From an uncultured Limosilactobacillus sp. (lineage in GTDB: Bacteria; Bacillota; Bacilli; Lactobacillales; Lactobacillaceae): a DNA stretch of 58,298 bases. Shown piece after piece: positions 16,888 through 25,609 of this stretch. A model generated the notes under the pieces. The model made no database searches, was not told the origin of the DNA, and worked only from the letters and a program-made list of their open reading frames with translations. The translations under genes and the position numbers were made by a program. The stretch is from NCBI RefSeq assembly GCF_934202235.1, contig NZ_CAKPXS010000003.1:1-58298 (forward strand), in the 5' to 3' direction. Every line of letters starts with the position of its first letter. Positions within the stretch are counted from its first letter, which is position 1.

Positions 16888-17679
16888 TTGCAAATATTTA
16901 AGGGCAAAACAACTGCAGCAGCCATTGCGGCAGCGGAACAGGAACTTCATATTTCCCGGGAAATGATGAAGGTGACCATTAGACAGGAACCACGCCATGG
17001 CTTTTTGGGTATTGGCCGCCGGGAAGCAATTATTGAAGTAACAGTGAATAAGCCGGCAAAACGGAAGAAGGCTGACCAGCAGCCCCGCGACACGCAACAA
17101 CCGGCTAAAAATGTTGTAAAGCAACAGCCAACTAAAACTAAGCAGGTGCAAAAGGCCCCAGTTGACCCGGCTGAAGCAGCGCGTCGACAGGCAGCCGCTA
17201 ACCACCGGAAGAACCTCGCGAAAATGAAGGAAGCCGCCGGCAAGTGCTGTACTTACCTGGTAGATAGTTTGTCCGCCTTGGGGGTAACAGTCACGGCAAC
17301 GCCTACAACGATTCGCGCTCACCAACTGACGATTGAATTGAAGAGTGATACTCCCGCCAAGGTTATTGGTTACCATGGCAAGCGAATCAACGCCCTGGAA
17401 GAACTGTCGTCAGCCTTTCTGGATTATCACGGTGTTCATGATCCGCACTTGACGTTAGACATTAATAACTACCGGCAACGGCGCTCACAGACGATTGAAC
17501 GGCTAGCAGCTGACTGTGTCACGGAAGTGATTGCTACTGGCCAGGCCGTTTTCCTGGATCCGATGCCGGCGCGTGAACGCAAGCAGCTACACCAGTTGCT
17601 GGAAAACAATAAACAGGTAAAGACCTACTCACATGGTCGTGAACCATTTCGCAGTGTTGTCGTAGCACCGGCCGAATAG
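16888..17679 (+). CDS. jag: RNA-binding protein Jag/KhpB
   Basis: A 263-residue protein with a Jag-N domain (FKGKTTAAAIAAAEQELHI, GFLGIGRREA), a charged Lys/Gln/Ala linker (about residues 55-115), a type-II KH domain (VIGYHGKRINALEEL) and a C-terminal R3H domain (RERKQLHQLL ... YSHGREPFRSVVV). KhpB partners KhpA in small-RNA and cell-division regulation in streptococci and lactobacilli. It starts with TTG 16888 after AGGGGGA. Its place after yidC is conserved. Confidence 0.93.
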   Translation: MQIFKGKTTAAAIAAAEQELHISREMMKVTIRQEPRHGFLGIGRREAIIEVTVNKPAKRKKADQQPRDTQQPAKNVVKQQPTKTKQVQKAPVDPAEAARRQAAANHRKNLAKMKEAAGKCCTYLVDSLSALGVTVTATPTTIRAHQLTIELKSDTPAKVIGYHGKRINALEELSSAFLDYHGVHDPHLTLDINNYRQRRSQTIERLAADCVTEVIATGQAVFLDPMPARERKQLHQLLENNKQVKTYSHGREPFRSVVVAPAE

Positions 17680-17692
17680 GTGGCGTTAGCAG

Positions 17693-17721
17693 TTGACAAT
17701 CAGCACGATGGTTCGTACAAT
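17693..17721 (+). promoter_or_regulatory. Promoter of mnmE-mnmG-dus
   Basis: A consensus TTGACA (17693-17698) and TACAAT (17716-17721) are 17 bp apart. The predicted leader before mnmE is about 115 nt. Confidence 0.82.
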
Positions 17722-17843
17722 AATGGCTGAAATTAATAAAATGAGCTAGTTAGAGTAGTGAAAGTGCTTTGACCATTTTGGCAGTTATCTGCTAGGGATG
17801 GACGATGCGCTTTTTTTCTTGGTCGAAAAGAGGAGGCTTAGGC

Positions 17844-19232
17844 ATGACCATGTCAAATGAGGAAACAATTGCGGCAATATCGACCCCGGTTGGTGAAGGT
17901 GGTATTTCTATCATTCGGATTAGCGGCCCCGCGGCGATTGCAGTGGCCCAGAAGCTATACCGGGGAAAGAACTTACAAAAGGTCGCGACGAACACCATTA
18001 ATTATGGGCACGTGGTCGATCCCGAAAGTGGCGAACAAATTGATGAAGTGATGGTGTCAGTGATGCGGGCGCCGAAAACCTACACCTGCGAAGACGTGGT
18101 TGAGATCAATTGTCATGGTGGATTACTAGTGACCAACCAGATCTTGGAGCTGGTTTTGAGTAACGGCGCACGGCTTGCCGAACCAGGAGAATTTACTAAA
18201 CGGGCCTTCCTCAATGGCCGGATAGACCTTTCCCAGTCTGAAGCAGTGATGGACTTGATCAGTGCCAAGACTAATGATTCCCGGCGGGTGGCCCTCAACC
18301 AACTCGGCGGCAGTTTGTCACGGTTGATTAAACAATTACGCCAGGAAATTTTGAACGTCCTTGCCAAGGTGGAAGTTAATATTGATTACCCGGAGTATGA
18401 TGATGCCGAAGTCATGACTACCAAATTGATGAAGGAGCACGCCACGTCGCTGCGTAAAAAATTGGTGGACTTACTAGCTACTGCGACCCAGGGGAAAATC
18501 CTGCGGGAGGGCTTAGCAACGGCCATTATTGGTCGACCGAACGTCGGCAAGTCGAGCTTGCTGAACGCCTTGCTCCACGAAGACAAGGCGATTGTGACAA
18601 ACGTTGCCGGGACAACCCGGGATGTGATTGAAGAATACGTGAACGTCGCGGGAGTGCCGCTAAAACTGATTGACACTGCAGGGATTCGTCAGACGAATGA
18701 TACCGTCGAAAAAATCGGTGTTGAAAGAAGTCGGCAGGCCTTAAAGAGCGCCGACCTCGTTTTGTTGCTCATCGATGGCTCAACCACGCTCACTGCAGAA
18801 GACCGCCAGCTGATTGAATTAACGGCCAACCACCCACGAATTGTCCTCCTCAACAAGGTTGACTTGCCAGCGAAGACAACGGCTGAGCAATTGAGCTCAC
18901 TACTCGGTAATGACCGGGTAATCCCTCTTTCGGTTACCAACAACCAGGGAATTACAACGCTGGCAGAAACGATCAAGCACCGTTTCTTTAAGGAAGGACT
19001 TAGTAATAGTCAGCAGACGGTAATGGTAACCAATGCCCGGCAGACAGCCCTGTTGAAACAGGCCAAGGGGGCCCTTGACGACGTTTTAACTGGAATTGCT
19101 AACGGGATGCCAGTGGACCTGGTCCAGATTGACCTAAAACGGTGCTGGGACCTGCTTGGTGAGATTACCGGTGATAGTTATCAGGATGAGCTGTTAGACC
19201 AACTCTTTAGTCAGTTCTGCCTCGGAAAATAG
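17844..19232 (+). CDS. mnmE: tRNA modification GTPase MnmE
   Basis: MnmE works with MnmG to make cmnm5U at the wobble base of several tRNAs. It has an N-terminal folate-binding TrmE domain (TIAAISTPVGEGGISIIRIS), helical domains, a central G domain with GRPNVGKSSLLNAL, switch DTAGIR and NKVD, and the C-terminal end FCLGK whose Cys is conserved. The true start is ATG 17844, 7 nt after GAGGAGG, giving 462 residues. An upstream in-frame ATG at 17805 lacks a ribosome binding site. It is co-transcribed with mnmG, 12 bp apart. Confidence 0.97.
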   Translation: MTMSNEETIAAISTPVGEGGISIIRISGPAAIAVAQKLYRGKNLQKVATNTINYGHVVDPESGEQIDEVMVSVMRAPKTYTCEDVVEINCHGGLLVTNQILELVLSNGARLAEPGEFTKRAFLNGRIDLSQSEAVMDLISAKTNDSRRVALNQLGGSLSRLIKQLRQEILNVLAKVEVNIDYPEYDDAEVMTTKLMKEHATSLRKKLVDLLATATQGKILREGLATAIIGRPNVGKSSLLNALLHEDKAIVTNVAGTTRDVIEEYVNVAGVPLKLIDTAGIRQTNDTVEKIGVERSRQALKSADLVLLLIDGSTTLTAEDRQLIELTANHPRIVLLNKVDLPAKTTAEQLSSLLGNDRVIPLSVTNNQGITTLAETIKHRFFKEGLSNSQQTVMVTNARQTALLKQAKGALDDVLTGIANGMPVDLVQIDLKRCWDLLGEITGDSYQDELLDQLFSQFCLGK

Positions 19233-19244
19233 AACGGAGAGAAA

Positions 19245-21173
19245 ATGATGAAACAAACACCAGGAATTAAGTATGATGCTGGGAAGTATGACGTGGTAGT
19301 TGTCGGTGCTGGTCATGCCGGCTGTGAAGCTGCACTGGCGGCCGCCCGGATGGGTAATGAGACACTGTTAGTGACAATCAGTCTAGAAATGGTTGCCTTT
19401 ATGCCGTGCAACCCATCAGTGGGCGGACCGGCAAAGGGGACTGTTGTGCGAGAAATTGATGCCCTTGGTGGCCAGATGGGTAAGAACATCGATCAGACCT
19501 ACGTGCAGATGCGAATGCTCAATACCGGCAAGGGGCCAGCGGTTCGTGCACTGCGGGCGCAGGCGGATAAGCATGCCTACCACATGACGATGAAGCAGAC
19601 GATTGAAGAAACGCCACACCTGACACTCCGGCAAGCAACGGTTGATAGCCTGTTGGTTGAAAATGGCGTTTGCCAGGGCGTGGTGACTAATACCGGGGCC
19701 TGCTACCACGCTAAGACTGTCGTGTTAACGGTCGGAACCGCCGCTCGTGGCAAGATCATTATTGGTGAACTAACTTACGAGTCCGGGCCAAATAACTCGA
19801 AGGCGGCCGTGAAACTATCGGAATGCCTCGAAAAGCTCGGCTTTGACCTCGAACGGTTCAAAACCGGGACGCCGCCACGGATTAACGGCAATACGATTAA
19901 CTACAACGAAACTGAAGAGCAGCCGGGGGATGAAACGCCACATCACTTTAGTTTTACGACCCCGGATAGTGACTACCTGGCAGTGAGCGACCAAATCTCG
20001 TGCTGGCTGACCTACACGAACCCGACAACCCACGGAATTATCCGCCAGAACCTCAAGCGGGCACCGATGTTTTCCGGAGTGATTAAGGGCGTCGGCCCAC
20101 GATATTGTCCATCAATTGAAGACAAGATCGTTCGCTTTGCCGATAAAGACCACCACCAAATCTTCTTGGAACCAGAAGGACGAACAACCGATGAATGGTA
20201 TGTTGATGGTCTTTCGACCTCGATGCCTGAAGAAATCCAGCAGCAAATGGTTCATTCGGTTAAGGGCTTGGAGCACGCTGAATTGATGCGGCCGGGCTAC
20301 GCGATCGAGTACGATGTGGTGGCGCCATACCAGCTGAAGAACACCCTTGAGACAAAATTGGTGGCGAACCTCTACACCGCTGGCCAAACTAACGGAACTT
20401 CCGGGTACGAGGAAGCGGCTGGCCAGGGACTGATTGCCGGGATTAATGCCGGGCGGCGAGCACTGGGCAAGTCGCCCTTCGTCCTGCAACGCTCGGATGC
20501 TTACATCGGCGTAATGATTGATGACCTGGTAACGAAGGGAACCAAGGAGCCATACCGGTTGTTGACTAGCCGGGCGGAATACCGGCTGATTTTGCGTCAT
20601 GACAACGCCGACCTGCGGCTGACTGCTAAGGGTCATGAACTGGGCTTAATTAGCGATGAACGCTATGCTAAATTACAAGAAAAGCGGGCCCGAATCGAGG
20701 CTGAGATTAACCGTTTGCAGCACGTCCGGATTAAACCGAGCAAAGCAGTTGACCGTTTTATTGAGGAACACGGGGACAACCAGCTGAAGGACGCAGTGGT
20801 AGCGGCTACCTTCCTCAAGCGTCCATACGTGGACTACCAGATACTGCTAAACTTTATTCCCGCCGCTGGTCAGCCGCTCACCCGGGAAGAAATTGAGCAG
20901 GTGGAGATTCAACTCAAGTATGCTGGCTACATCAAGAAAGAAGAAGAACGGATTGCTAAGCTGAAGAAGATGGAAGCGAAAAAGATTCCAGCCGACATCG
21001 ACTATGATGATATTGATGGGCTAGCAACCGAAGGCCGGCAAAAGCTGGAAAAGATTCGTCCGGAGACGATGGCGCAGGCTTCACGGATCAGCGGGGTTAA
21101 CCCGGCCGACCTCGCAATTCTTAGCGTTTACCTGCAAAGTGGGTACGCAGCACACGCCAAAAAGACGAAGTAA
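19245..21173 (+). CDS. mnmG: tRNA uridine-5-carboxymethylaminomethyl synthesis enzyme MnmG
   Basis: The FAD-dependent partner of MnmE, 642 residues. The dinucleotide-binding motif VVVGAGHAGCEAALAAARMG is near the start, followed by the GidA signatures CNPSVGGPAKG and GTSGYEEAAGQGL. The catalytic Cys region is FKTGTPPRI. The C-terminal MnmE-interacting domain is present. In many Bacillota it is followed by rsmG, noc and parAB; here dus follows at once. Confidence 0.97.
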   Translation: MMKQTPGIKYDAGKYDVVVVGAGHAGCEAALAAARMGNETLLVTISLEMVAFMPCNPSVGGPAKGTVVREIDALGGQMGKNIDQTYVQMRMLNTGKGPAVRALRAQADKHAYHMTMKQTIEETPHLTLRQATVDSLLVENGVCQGVVTNTGACYHAKTVVLTVGTAARGKIIIGELTYESGPNNSKAAVKLSECLEKLGFDLERFKTGTPPRINGNTINYNETEEQPGDETPHHFSFTTPDSDYLAVSDQISCWLTYTNPTTHGIIRQNLKRAPMFSGVIKGVGPRYCPSIEDKIVRFADKDHHQIFLEPEGRTTDEWYVDGLSTSMPEEIQQQMVHSVKGLEHAELMRPGYAIEYDVVAPYQLKNTLETKLVANLYTAGQTNGTSGYEEAAGQGLIAGINAGRRALGKSPFVLQRSDAYIGVMIDDLVTKGTKEPYRLLTSRAEYRLILRHDNADLRLTAKGHELGLISDERYAKLQEKRARIEAEINRLQHVRIKPSKAVDRFIEEHGDNQLKDAVVAATFLKRPYVDYQILLNFIPAAGQPLTREEIEQVEIQLKYAGYIKKEEERIAKLKKMEAKKIPADIDYDDIDGLATEGRQKLEKIRPETMAQASRISGVNPADLAILSVYLQSGYAAHAKKTK

Positions 21174-21187
21174 TGGGGGAAATAACG

Positions 21188-22171
21188 ATGGAATGGCAAA
21201 TTGGCAACGTGACGATTCCTAACCAGGTGGTTGTGGCACCAATGGCGGGGGTTACCAACTCTGCTTTTCGGGTGATCTGCAAGCATTTCGGTGCGGGCTA
21301 CGTAGTATGTGAAATGATTTCTGATCATGGGATCATGTACCACAATAAGCGAACAATGAAGATGATGAAGGTTGACCCGACCGAGCACCCGATGGGAATT
21401 CAAATCTTCGGGGGCGACAAGGATACCCTGGTGCAGGCAGCAGAATACGTCGACCAACATACGGAAGCTGATGTAATTGACATTAATATGGGTTGCCCCG
21501 TCAATAAAGTGGTTAACACTGATGCCGGTGCGAAATGGTTGCTGGATCCGGAGAAAGTTTATGAGATGGTTTCGGCAGTCACGTCTGCAGTGGAAAAACC
21601 GGTAACGGTGAAAATGCGAATTGGCTGGGATAGCGACCATGTTTACGCCGTTGAAAACGCGCGGGCTGCTGAACGTGGTGGCGCGGCGGCGCTGGCAATG
21701 CACGGGCGGACACGCAAACAAATGTATTCCGGCCATGCCGACTGGGATGTCCTGAAAAAGGTTGCTGACGCGTTAACGATTCCCTTTATGGGGAACGGGG
21801 ATGTAAAAACCCCGCAGGATGCCAAGCGGATGCTTGATGAAGTGGGAGCAGATGCCGTCATGATTGGCCGGGCAGTCCTTGGGAACCCGTGGATGCTCAA
21901 GCGGACCGTTCATTACCTGGAAACTGGCGAATTACTACCAGAGGCGACGCCGGAACAAAAAATTACTCTGGCTAAAGACCACCTTCACGCGTTGATTGAG
22001 TTGAAGGGTGAATACGTCGGCGTTCGCGAGTTCCGGGGGTTGGCACCGTACTACTTGAAGGGAATTTCACATTCGGCGCGGACAAAGGTGGCGTTGATGG
22101 ATGCGACTGCAGAAGGTGAAATGGATAAGCTGATGGACGACCTGATTGCCAAACTGATTGATCGTCAATAA
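21188..22171 (+). CDS. dusB: tRNA-dihydrouridine synthase
   Basis: An FMN-dependent TIM-barrel enzyme that reduces uridines in the tRNA D-loop. Recognisable parts are VVAPMAGVTNSAFR near the start, the catalytic Cys in DINMGCPVNKVV, AMHGRTRKQMYSG and the FMN phosphate loop IGRAVLGNPWM. I chose ATG 21188 (GGGGGA upstream), giving 327 residues, rather than the Met that overlaps the mnmG stop. It shares the mnmE-mnmG transcription unit, making a tRNA-modification operon. The DusB subtype is inferred from length and Gram-positive context. Confidence 0.92.
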   Translation: MEWQIGNVTIPNQVVVAPMAGVTNSAFRVICKHFGAGYVVCEMISDHGIMYHNKRTMKMMKVDPTEHPMGIQIFGGDKDTLVQAAEYVDQHTEADVIDINMGCPVNKVVNTDAGAKWLLDPEKVYEMVSAVTSAVEKPVTVKMRIGWDSDHVYAVENARAAERGGAAALAMHGRTRKQMYSGHADWDVLKKVADALTIPFMGNGDVKTPQDAKRMLDEVGADAVMIGRAVLGNPWMLKRTVHYLETGELLPEATPEQKITLAKDHLHALIELKGEYVGVREFRGLAPYYLKGISHSARTKVALMDATAEGEMDKLMDDLIAKLIDRQ

Positions 22172-22192
22172 GCCGGTTAGCGAATTCCGTGC

Positions 22193-22221
22193 TTGTACCG
22201 CTCTGATAGTGGTATGATAAT
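22193..22221 (+). promoter_or_regulatory. Promoter of the signal peptidase gene
   Basis: TTGTAC (22193-22198) and GATAAT (22216-22221) with 17-bp spacing. Confidence 0.65.
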
Positions 22222-22251
22222 TGCAAACTCACTAATTGGAGAGATGTTGTG

Positions 22252-22854
22252 ATGAAAACATTGCGAAGTATTATGAGCTGGCTGGTGCCGGTCGCAATCG
22301 GCCTCCTGCTTGCATTGTTAATCAAGCAGTTTGTCTTCCAGCTGGTGCGGGTTGATGGGCCATCAATGCAGCCCAACCTGCAGAACAATGAACGGGTTGC
22401 TTGTATAAAAACAGCCAAGATCCACCGGGGGAGCGTCGTGGTCTTTGATGCCCAGGGGGTTGACCCCCAAGTAGTTACCAAGACGGACTATGTGAAGCGG
22501 GTCATCGGCCTGCCGGGAGATACAGTGGAATCAAAGAATGGCAAGCTGTACGTTAACGGTAAGCTGGTTAACCAGCAGTATATCAACGCGGAGCAGCGCG
22601 GCGTCGGGACTGGTAACTGGACGTTAGCTAGCATCTCTAAGCAAAATAACTGGCTGAAGAATAAGGGAGCGACGAAGGTGCCGGCAGGCGAATACTTTGT
22701 TCTCGGTGACCACCGCAGTGTTTCCAATGACAGCCGCTACTGGGGCTTTGTGCCGCGAAAGAAGGTCGACGGGGTCGTGAAGGTTGGCTTTTGGAACCAC
22801 AAGCAGCCGGCAAAGAATAACGTCGACAACCAGTGGAAACACTTTTATCAATAA
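22252..22854 (+). CDS. lepB: Signal peptidase I
   Basis: It cleaves signal peptides of exported proteins at the outer face of the membrane. A single N-terminal transmembrane helix (about residues 10-28) precedes the catalytic domain. The Ser nucleophile lies in DGPSMQPNL, the Lys general base in DYVKRVIGLPGD, and the third conserved box is LGDHRSVSNDSR. About 200 residues. ATG 22252 fits the GGAGAG site best; GTG 22249 is adjacent. It is monocistronic, between its own promoter and a terminator. Confidence 0.95.
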   Translation: MKTLRSIMSWLVPVAIGLLLALLIKQFVFQLVRVDGPSMQPNLQNNERVACIKTAKIHRGSVVVFDAQGVDPQVVTKTDYVKRVIGLPGDTVESKNGKLYVNGKLVNQQYINAEQRGVGTGNWTLASISKQNNWLKNKGATKVPAGEYFVLGDHRSVSNDSRYWGFVPRKKVDGVVKVGFWNHKQPAKNNVDNQWKHFYQ

Positions 22855-22858
22855 AATG

Positions 22859-22890
22859 AAAGAGGTTGGGGATGACCAACCTCTTTTCTT
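22859..22890 (+). terminator. Terminator of lepB
   Basis: AAAGAGGTTGG / CCAACCTCTTTT with a 6-nt loop, followed by T-rich sequence. Confidence 0.85.
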
Positions 22891-22925
22891 TAATGTGATG
22901 CAGAAAAAACAAGGAGGAATTTGGA

Positions 22926-24251
22926 ATGGAAAATAAGGAACAACTCAGTACCCAGATGATTAACCAGTACCAAGAAAACTTTGCCAAGCAGCAGAGTGCG
23001 ACAGTTATTTCCCGGGCCATAATGAAAAATGGGATCAAAGCGACAAGTGAGAACCCGGCCGTGAGCCAGCGGGACCACCGGGTGTTCAACGTTGAAGTCA
23101 AGACTGGCAAGGTCACTAACCAACGACGGAGTGGTCGTTGCTGGTCGTTTGCGACCCTTAACACTCTCCGGCACCGGTTTGCGTTGAAATACAAGCTGAA
23201 GGACTTCGAGTTATCCCAAAACTACCTGTTTTTCTGGGACCGGATGGAACGGGCGAACCTCTTTTTACAGCAGGTAGTGGAGACTGCTGACCAGCCGGTA
23301 CATGACCGGACGGTTGATTTCCTGGTTGACTTTGCATTGACTGACGGTGGTCAGTGGGGCAATGCTGCCGGGATTATTGAGAAGTATGGGGTTGTTCCAG
23401 AGTACGTGATGCCTGATACCTTCAACACGAAGAACACGGATGACGTGGCTGATGTTTTTCGCCGGCTGATGCACAAGGACTTCCTTGTTTTACGGCGACT
23501 GATTAATGACAAGCACGCTTCAATGGATGACGTGGCAGCAAAACGGCAGGAGATGATGAGTGATGTTTACCGGATCTGTGTGATGGCCTTTGGCAAGCCG
23601 CCAGTTAAATTTGATTTGGAATACCGCGACGATGACCACCAGTACCACCGTGATGCCGACCTTACCCCGCTTGACTTTTACCACCGTTACTTTGAGCTGG
23701 ACCTCCATGACTACGTCGTGATTACCAATGCACCCGACCACCAAATGGGGAAACTGTACGCAATGCCTGCTCAAGACAGCGTCGTTGGCGGGATACCGTT
23801 GCAGTTTGTCAATGTTTCCTTTCGTAAGCTGCAGGAATTAGCGATCAAGCAGTTAAAGGATAACGAAACGGTCTGGGTTGGTAATGATGTTCTTCAACAA
23901 ATGGATCGCAAGCGGGGGCTGATGGATGCCCAACTATTTTTGGATAGTGACCTACTCGGCGTTGACTTATCAATGAGTAAGGCTGACCGATTGGAATCGC
24001 GGCAGGGTGAAGTTTCTCACGCGATGACGCTTACTGGGGTTAACCTGGTCGACGGTCAGCCGAACCGGTGGAAGATTGAAAATTCGTGGGGCGATAAGAA
24101 CGGCGACAAGGGTTACTTTGTGATGACGCAGGACTGGTTTGAGCAGTACACCTACGAAGCAGTGATTAATAAAAAGTACTTAGACGACGAGACCAGGGAG
24201 ATCCTGACCAGCCAGCCGGTTGTTCTCAACGCTTGGGACTCGCTGCGGTAG
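22926..24251 (+). CDS. pepC: C1B-family aminopeptidase (PepC/PepE/PepG type)
   Basis: A cytoplasmic papain-like peptidase of the bleomycin-hydrolase family, used by lactobacilli for peptide nutrition. At 441 residues it has the family length. The catalytic Cys is in SGRCWSFATLN (about residue 72), His in GEVSHAMTLTG (about 363) and Asn in KIENSWGDKNG. No signal peptide is present. Lactobacilli have several paralogues (aminopeptidase PepC, endopeptidases PepE and PepG). The C-terminal arm that decides the specificity cannot be typed by eye. Strong AAGGAGGAA site. Confidence 0.88.
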   Translation: MENKEQLSTQMINQYQENFAKQQSATVISRAIMKNGIKATSENPAVSQRDHRVFNVEVKTGKVTNQRRSGRCWSFATLNTLRHRFALKYKLKDFELSQNYLFFWDRMERANLFLQQVVETADQPVHDRTVDFLVDFALTDGGQWGNAAGIIEKYGVVPEYVMPDTFNTKNTDDVADVFRRLMHKDFLVLRRLINDKHASMDDVAAKRQEMMSDVYRICVMAFGKPPVKFDLEYRDDDHQYHRDADLTPLDFYHRYFELDLHDYVVITNAPDHQMGKLYAMPAQDSVVGGIPLQFVNVSFRKLQELAIKQLKDNETVWVGNDVLQQMDRKRGLMDAQLFLDSDLLGVDLSMSKADRLESRQGEVSHAMTLTGVNLVDGQPNRWKIENSWGDKNGDKGYFVMTQDWFEQYTYEAVINKKYLDDETREILTSQPVVLNAWDSLR

Positions 24252-24287
24252 TCTTTGTTAAGGAATCGATACGATCATGACCGGACA

Positions 24288-24316
24288 TTGAATTTAGGTG
24301 TTAGATAGGCTATGAT
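24288..24316 (+). promoter_or_regulatory. Promoter of the ATP-grasp/asnB/murE cluster
   Basis: TTGAAT (24288-24293) and TATGAT (24311-24316) with 17-bp spacing, about 50 bp before the first gene. Confidence 0.7.
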
Positions 24317-24366
24317 GAAGTTTCAGAATTAGACCAACCGAAATACTCAAAGGAAGAGAATTGCAA

Positions 24367-25590
24367 ATGACAGCTGATTTTCAACCGATCCTGCTGGGAA
24401 CCGATTTTAACTGCTACGGGATGGCACGTTCCTTTTACGATGCTTACGGCGTGAAGAGCATTGCTTACGGAATTGTTCCGATGGCGCCGACCCGTTACAC
24501 GCGTTTTGCTGACGTGCGAATCGTCCCTGGCTTTGATAAGGATCCTGTTTTTATCCAGACGATGCGGCAGTTAGTCACTAAGCTGGATCCGCAAAAGAAG
24601 TACCTCCTGCTTTCTTGTGGTGATGGCTACACAGAACTCATTTCAGAACACCTGGATGAGTTAAAAGAACACTTTGCCTGCCCATACGTTGACCACAAAT
24701 TATTCCATGCCCTTGGTACCAAGGAAACTTTCTACCAAATGGCTGATAAGTATGGTCTCCCGTATCCGAAGACGAAGATTATCACTAAGCAGGATGTCGA
24801 AGCGGGTGTTGATAAGATTAAATTACCGTTTGACTTTCCGATTGCTCTCAAGCCGTCCAACAGCATTGAATGGCTGGGAATTGACTTCCCGGGGCGAAAA
24901 AAGGCCTTTGTTCTTGACCGTCGTCAACAGTTTGATAAGTTGCTGAAGGAAATCTACCAGGCCGGCTATAAGAGCGACTTTATTGCCCAGGACTTTATTC
25001 CCGGGGATGATTCCAATATGCGGGTGGTAAACGCCTACGTTGATTCCAACCACCACGTGCGGATGATTTGTCTGGGGCACCCGTTGTTGGAGGACCCGTC
25101 GCCAGTTGCCGTCGGGAACTATATGGTGATTCTACCGGAATTTGACCAGCAGATTTACGATACGATTATCAAGTTCCTCGAAGAAATCAACTACGTCGGT
25201 TTTGCTGACTTTGACCTGAAGTATGACCACCGTGATGGCCAGTACAAAGTCTTTGAGATCAACCTGCGGCAGGGACGGAGTTCGTATTACTGTACGCTGA
25301 ATGGTTATAACTTGGCGAAGTACGTTGCCGACGACGTTATCTACCACCAGCCAAAGGACGATACTGACTATGCCAATGGTCAGATGTTGTGGATGAACGG
25401 TCCGAAGAAAGTCTTCTACAAGTACGCCAAGGAGAACAAGTATAAGGAACGGGCCAAAAAGTTGCTGGAAGCCGGCCAGTGGGGGACAACCGCCTTTGAT
25501 AAGCGCGATACTCTCAAACAACGGCTGTTAATGCACTACGCTTTTTGGATTATCAACAAAAACTACCAGAAATACTTCGTTCAACGCTAA
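24367..25590 (+). CDS. ATP-grasp carboxylate-amine ligase, probable D-aspartate ligase
   Basis: A 407-residue ATP-grasp enzyme. Visible parts are an N-terminal pre-ATP-grasp domain, the ATP-binding strand FPIALKPSNSIEW, the lid (IAQDFIPGDDSNMR) and the Mg2+-binding end FEINLRQGRSSYY. It has no signal peptide. Enzymes of this kind (Aslfm of Enterococcus faecium) attach D-aspartate to the side chain of Lys (or Ornithine) in the peptidoglycan precursor. Here it heads a cluster with an asparagine synthetase-type amidotransferase and a MurE-like ligase. That context strengthens the D-Asp cross-bridge reading, which stays an inference. ATG 24367 is 8 nt after AGGAAGAG; TTG 24361 is too close. Confidence 0.65.
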   Translation: MTADFQPILLGTDFNCYGMARSFYDAYGVKSIAYGIVPMAPTRYTRFADVRIVPGFDKDPVFIQTMRQLVTKLDPQKKYLLLSCGDGYTELISEHLDELKEHFACPYVDHKLFHALGTKETFYQMADKYGLPYPKTKIITKQDVEAGVDKIKLPFDFPIALKPSNSIEWLGIDFPGRKKAFVLDRRQQFDKLLKEIYQAGYKSDFIAQDFIPGDDSNMRVVNAYVDSNHHVRMICLGHPLLEDPSPVAVGNYMVILPEFDQQIYDTIIKFLEEINYVGFADFDLKYDHRDGQYKVFEINLRQGRSSYYCTLNGYNLAKYVADDVIYHQPKDDTDYANGQMLWMNGPKKVFYKYAKENKYKERAKKLLEAGQWGTTAFDKRDTLKQRLLMHYAFWIINKNYQKYFVQR

Positions 25591-25609
25591 AAGAGATGGG
25601 AGAAACAGT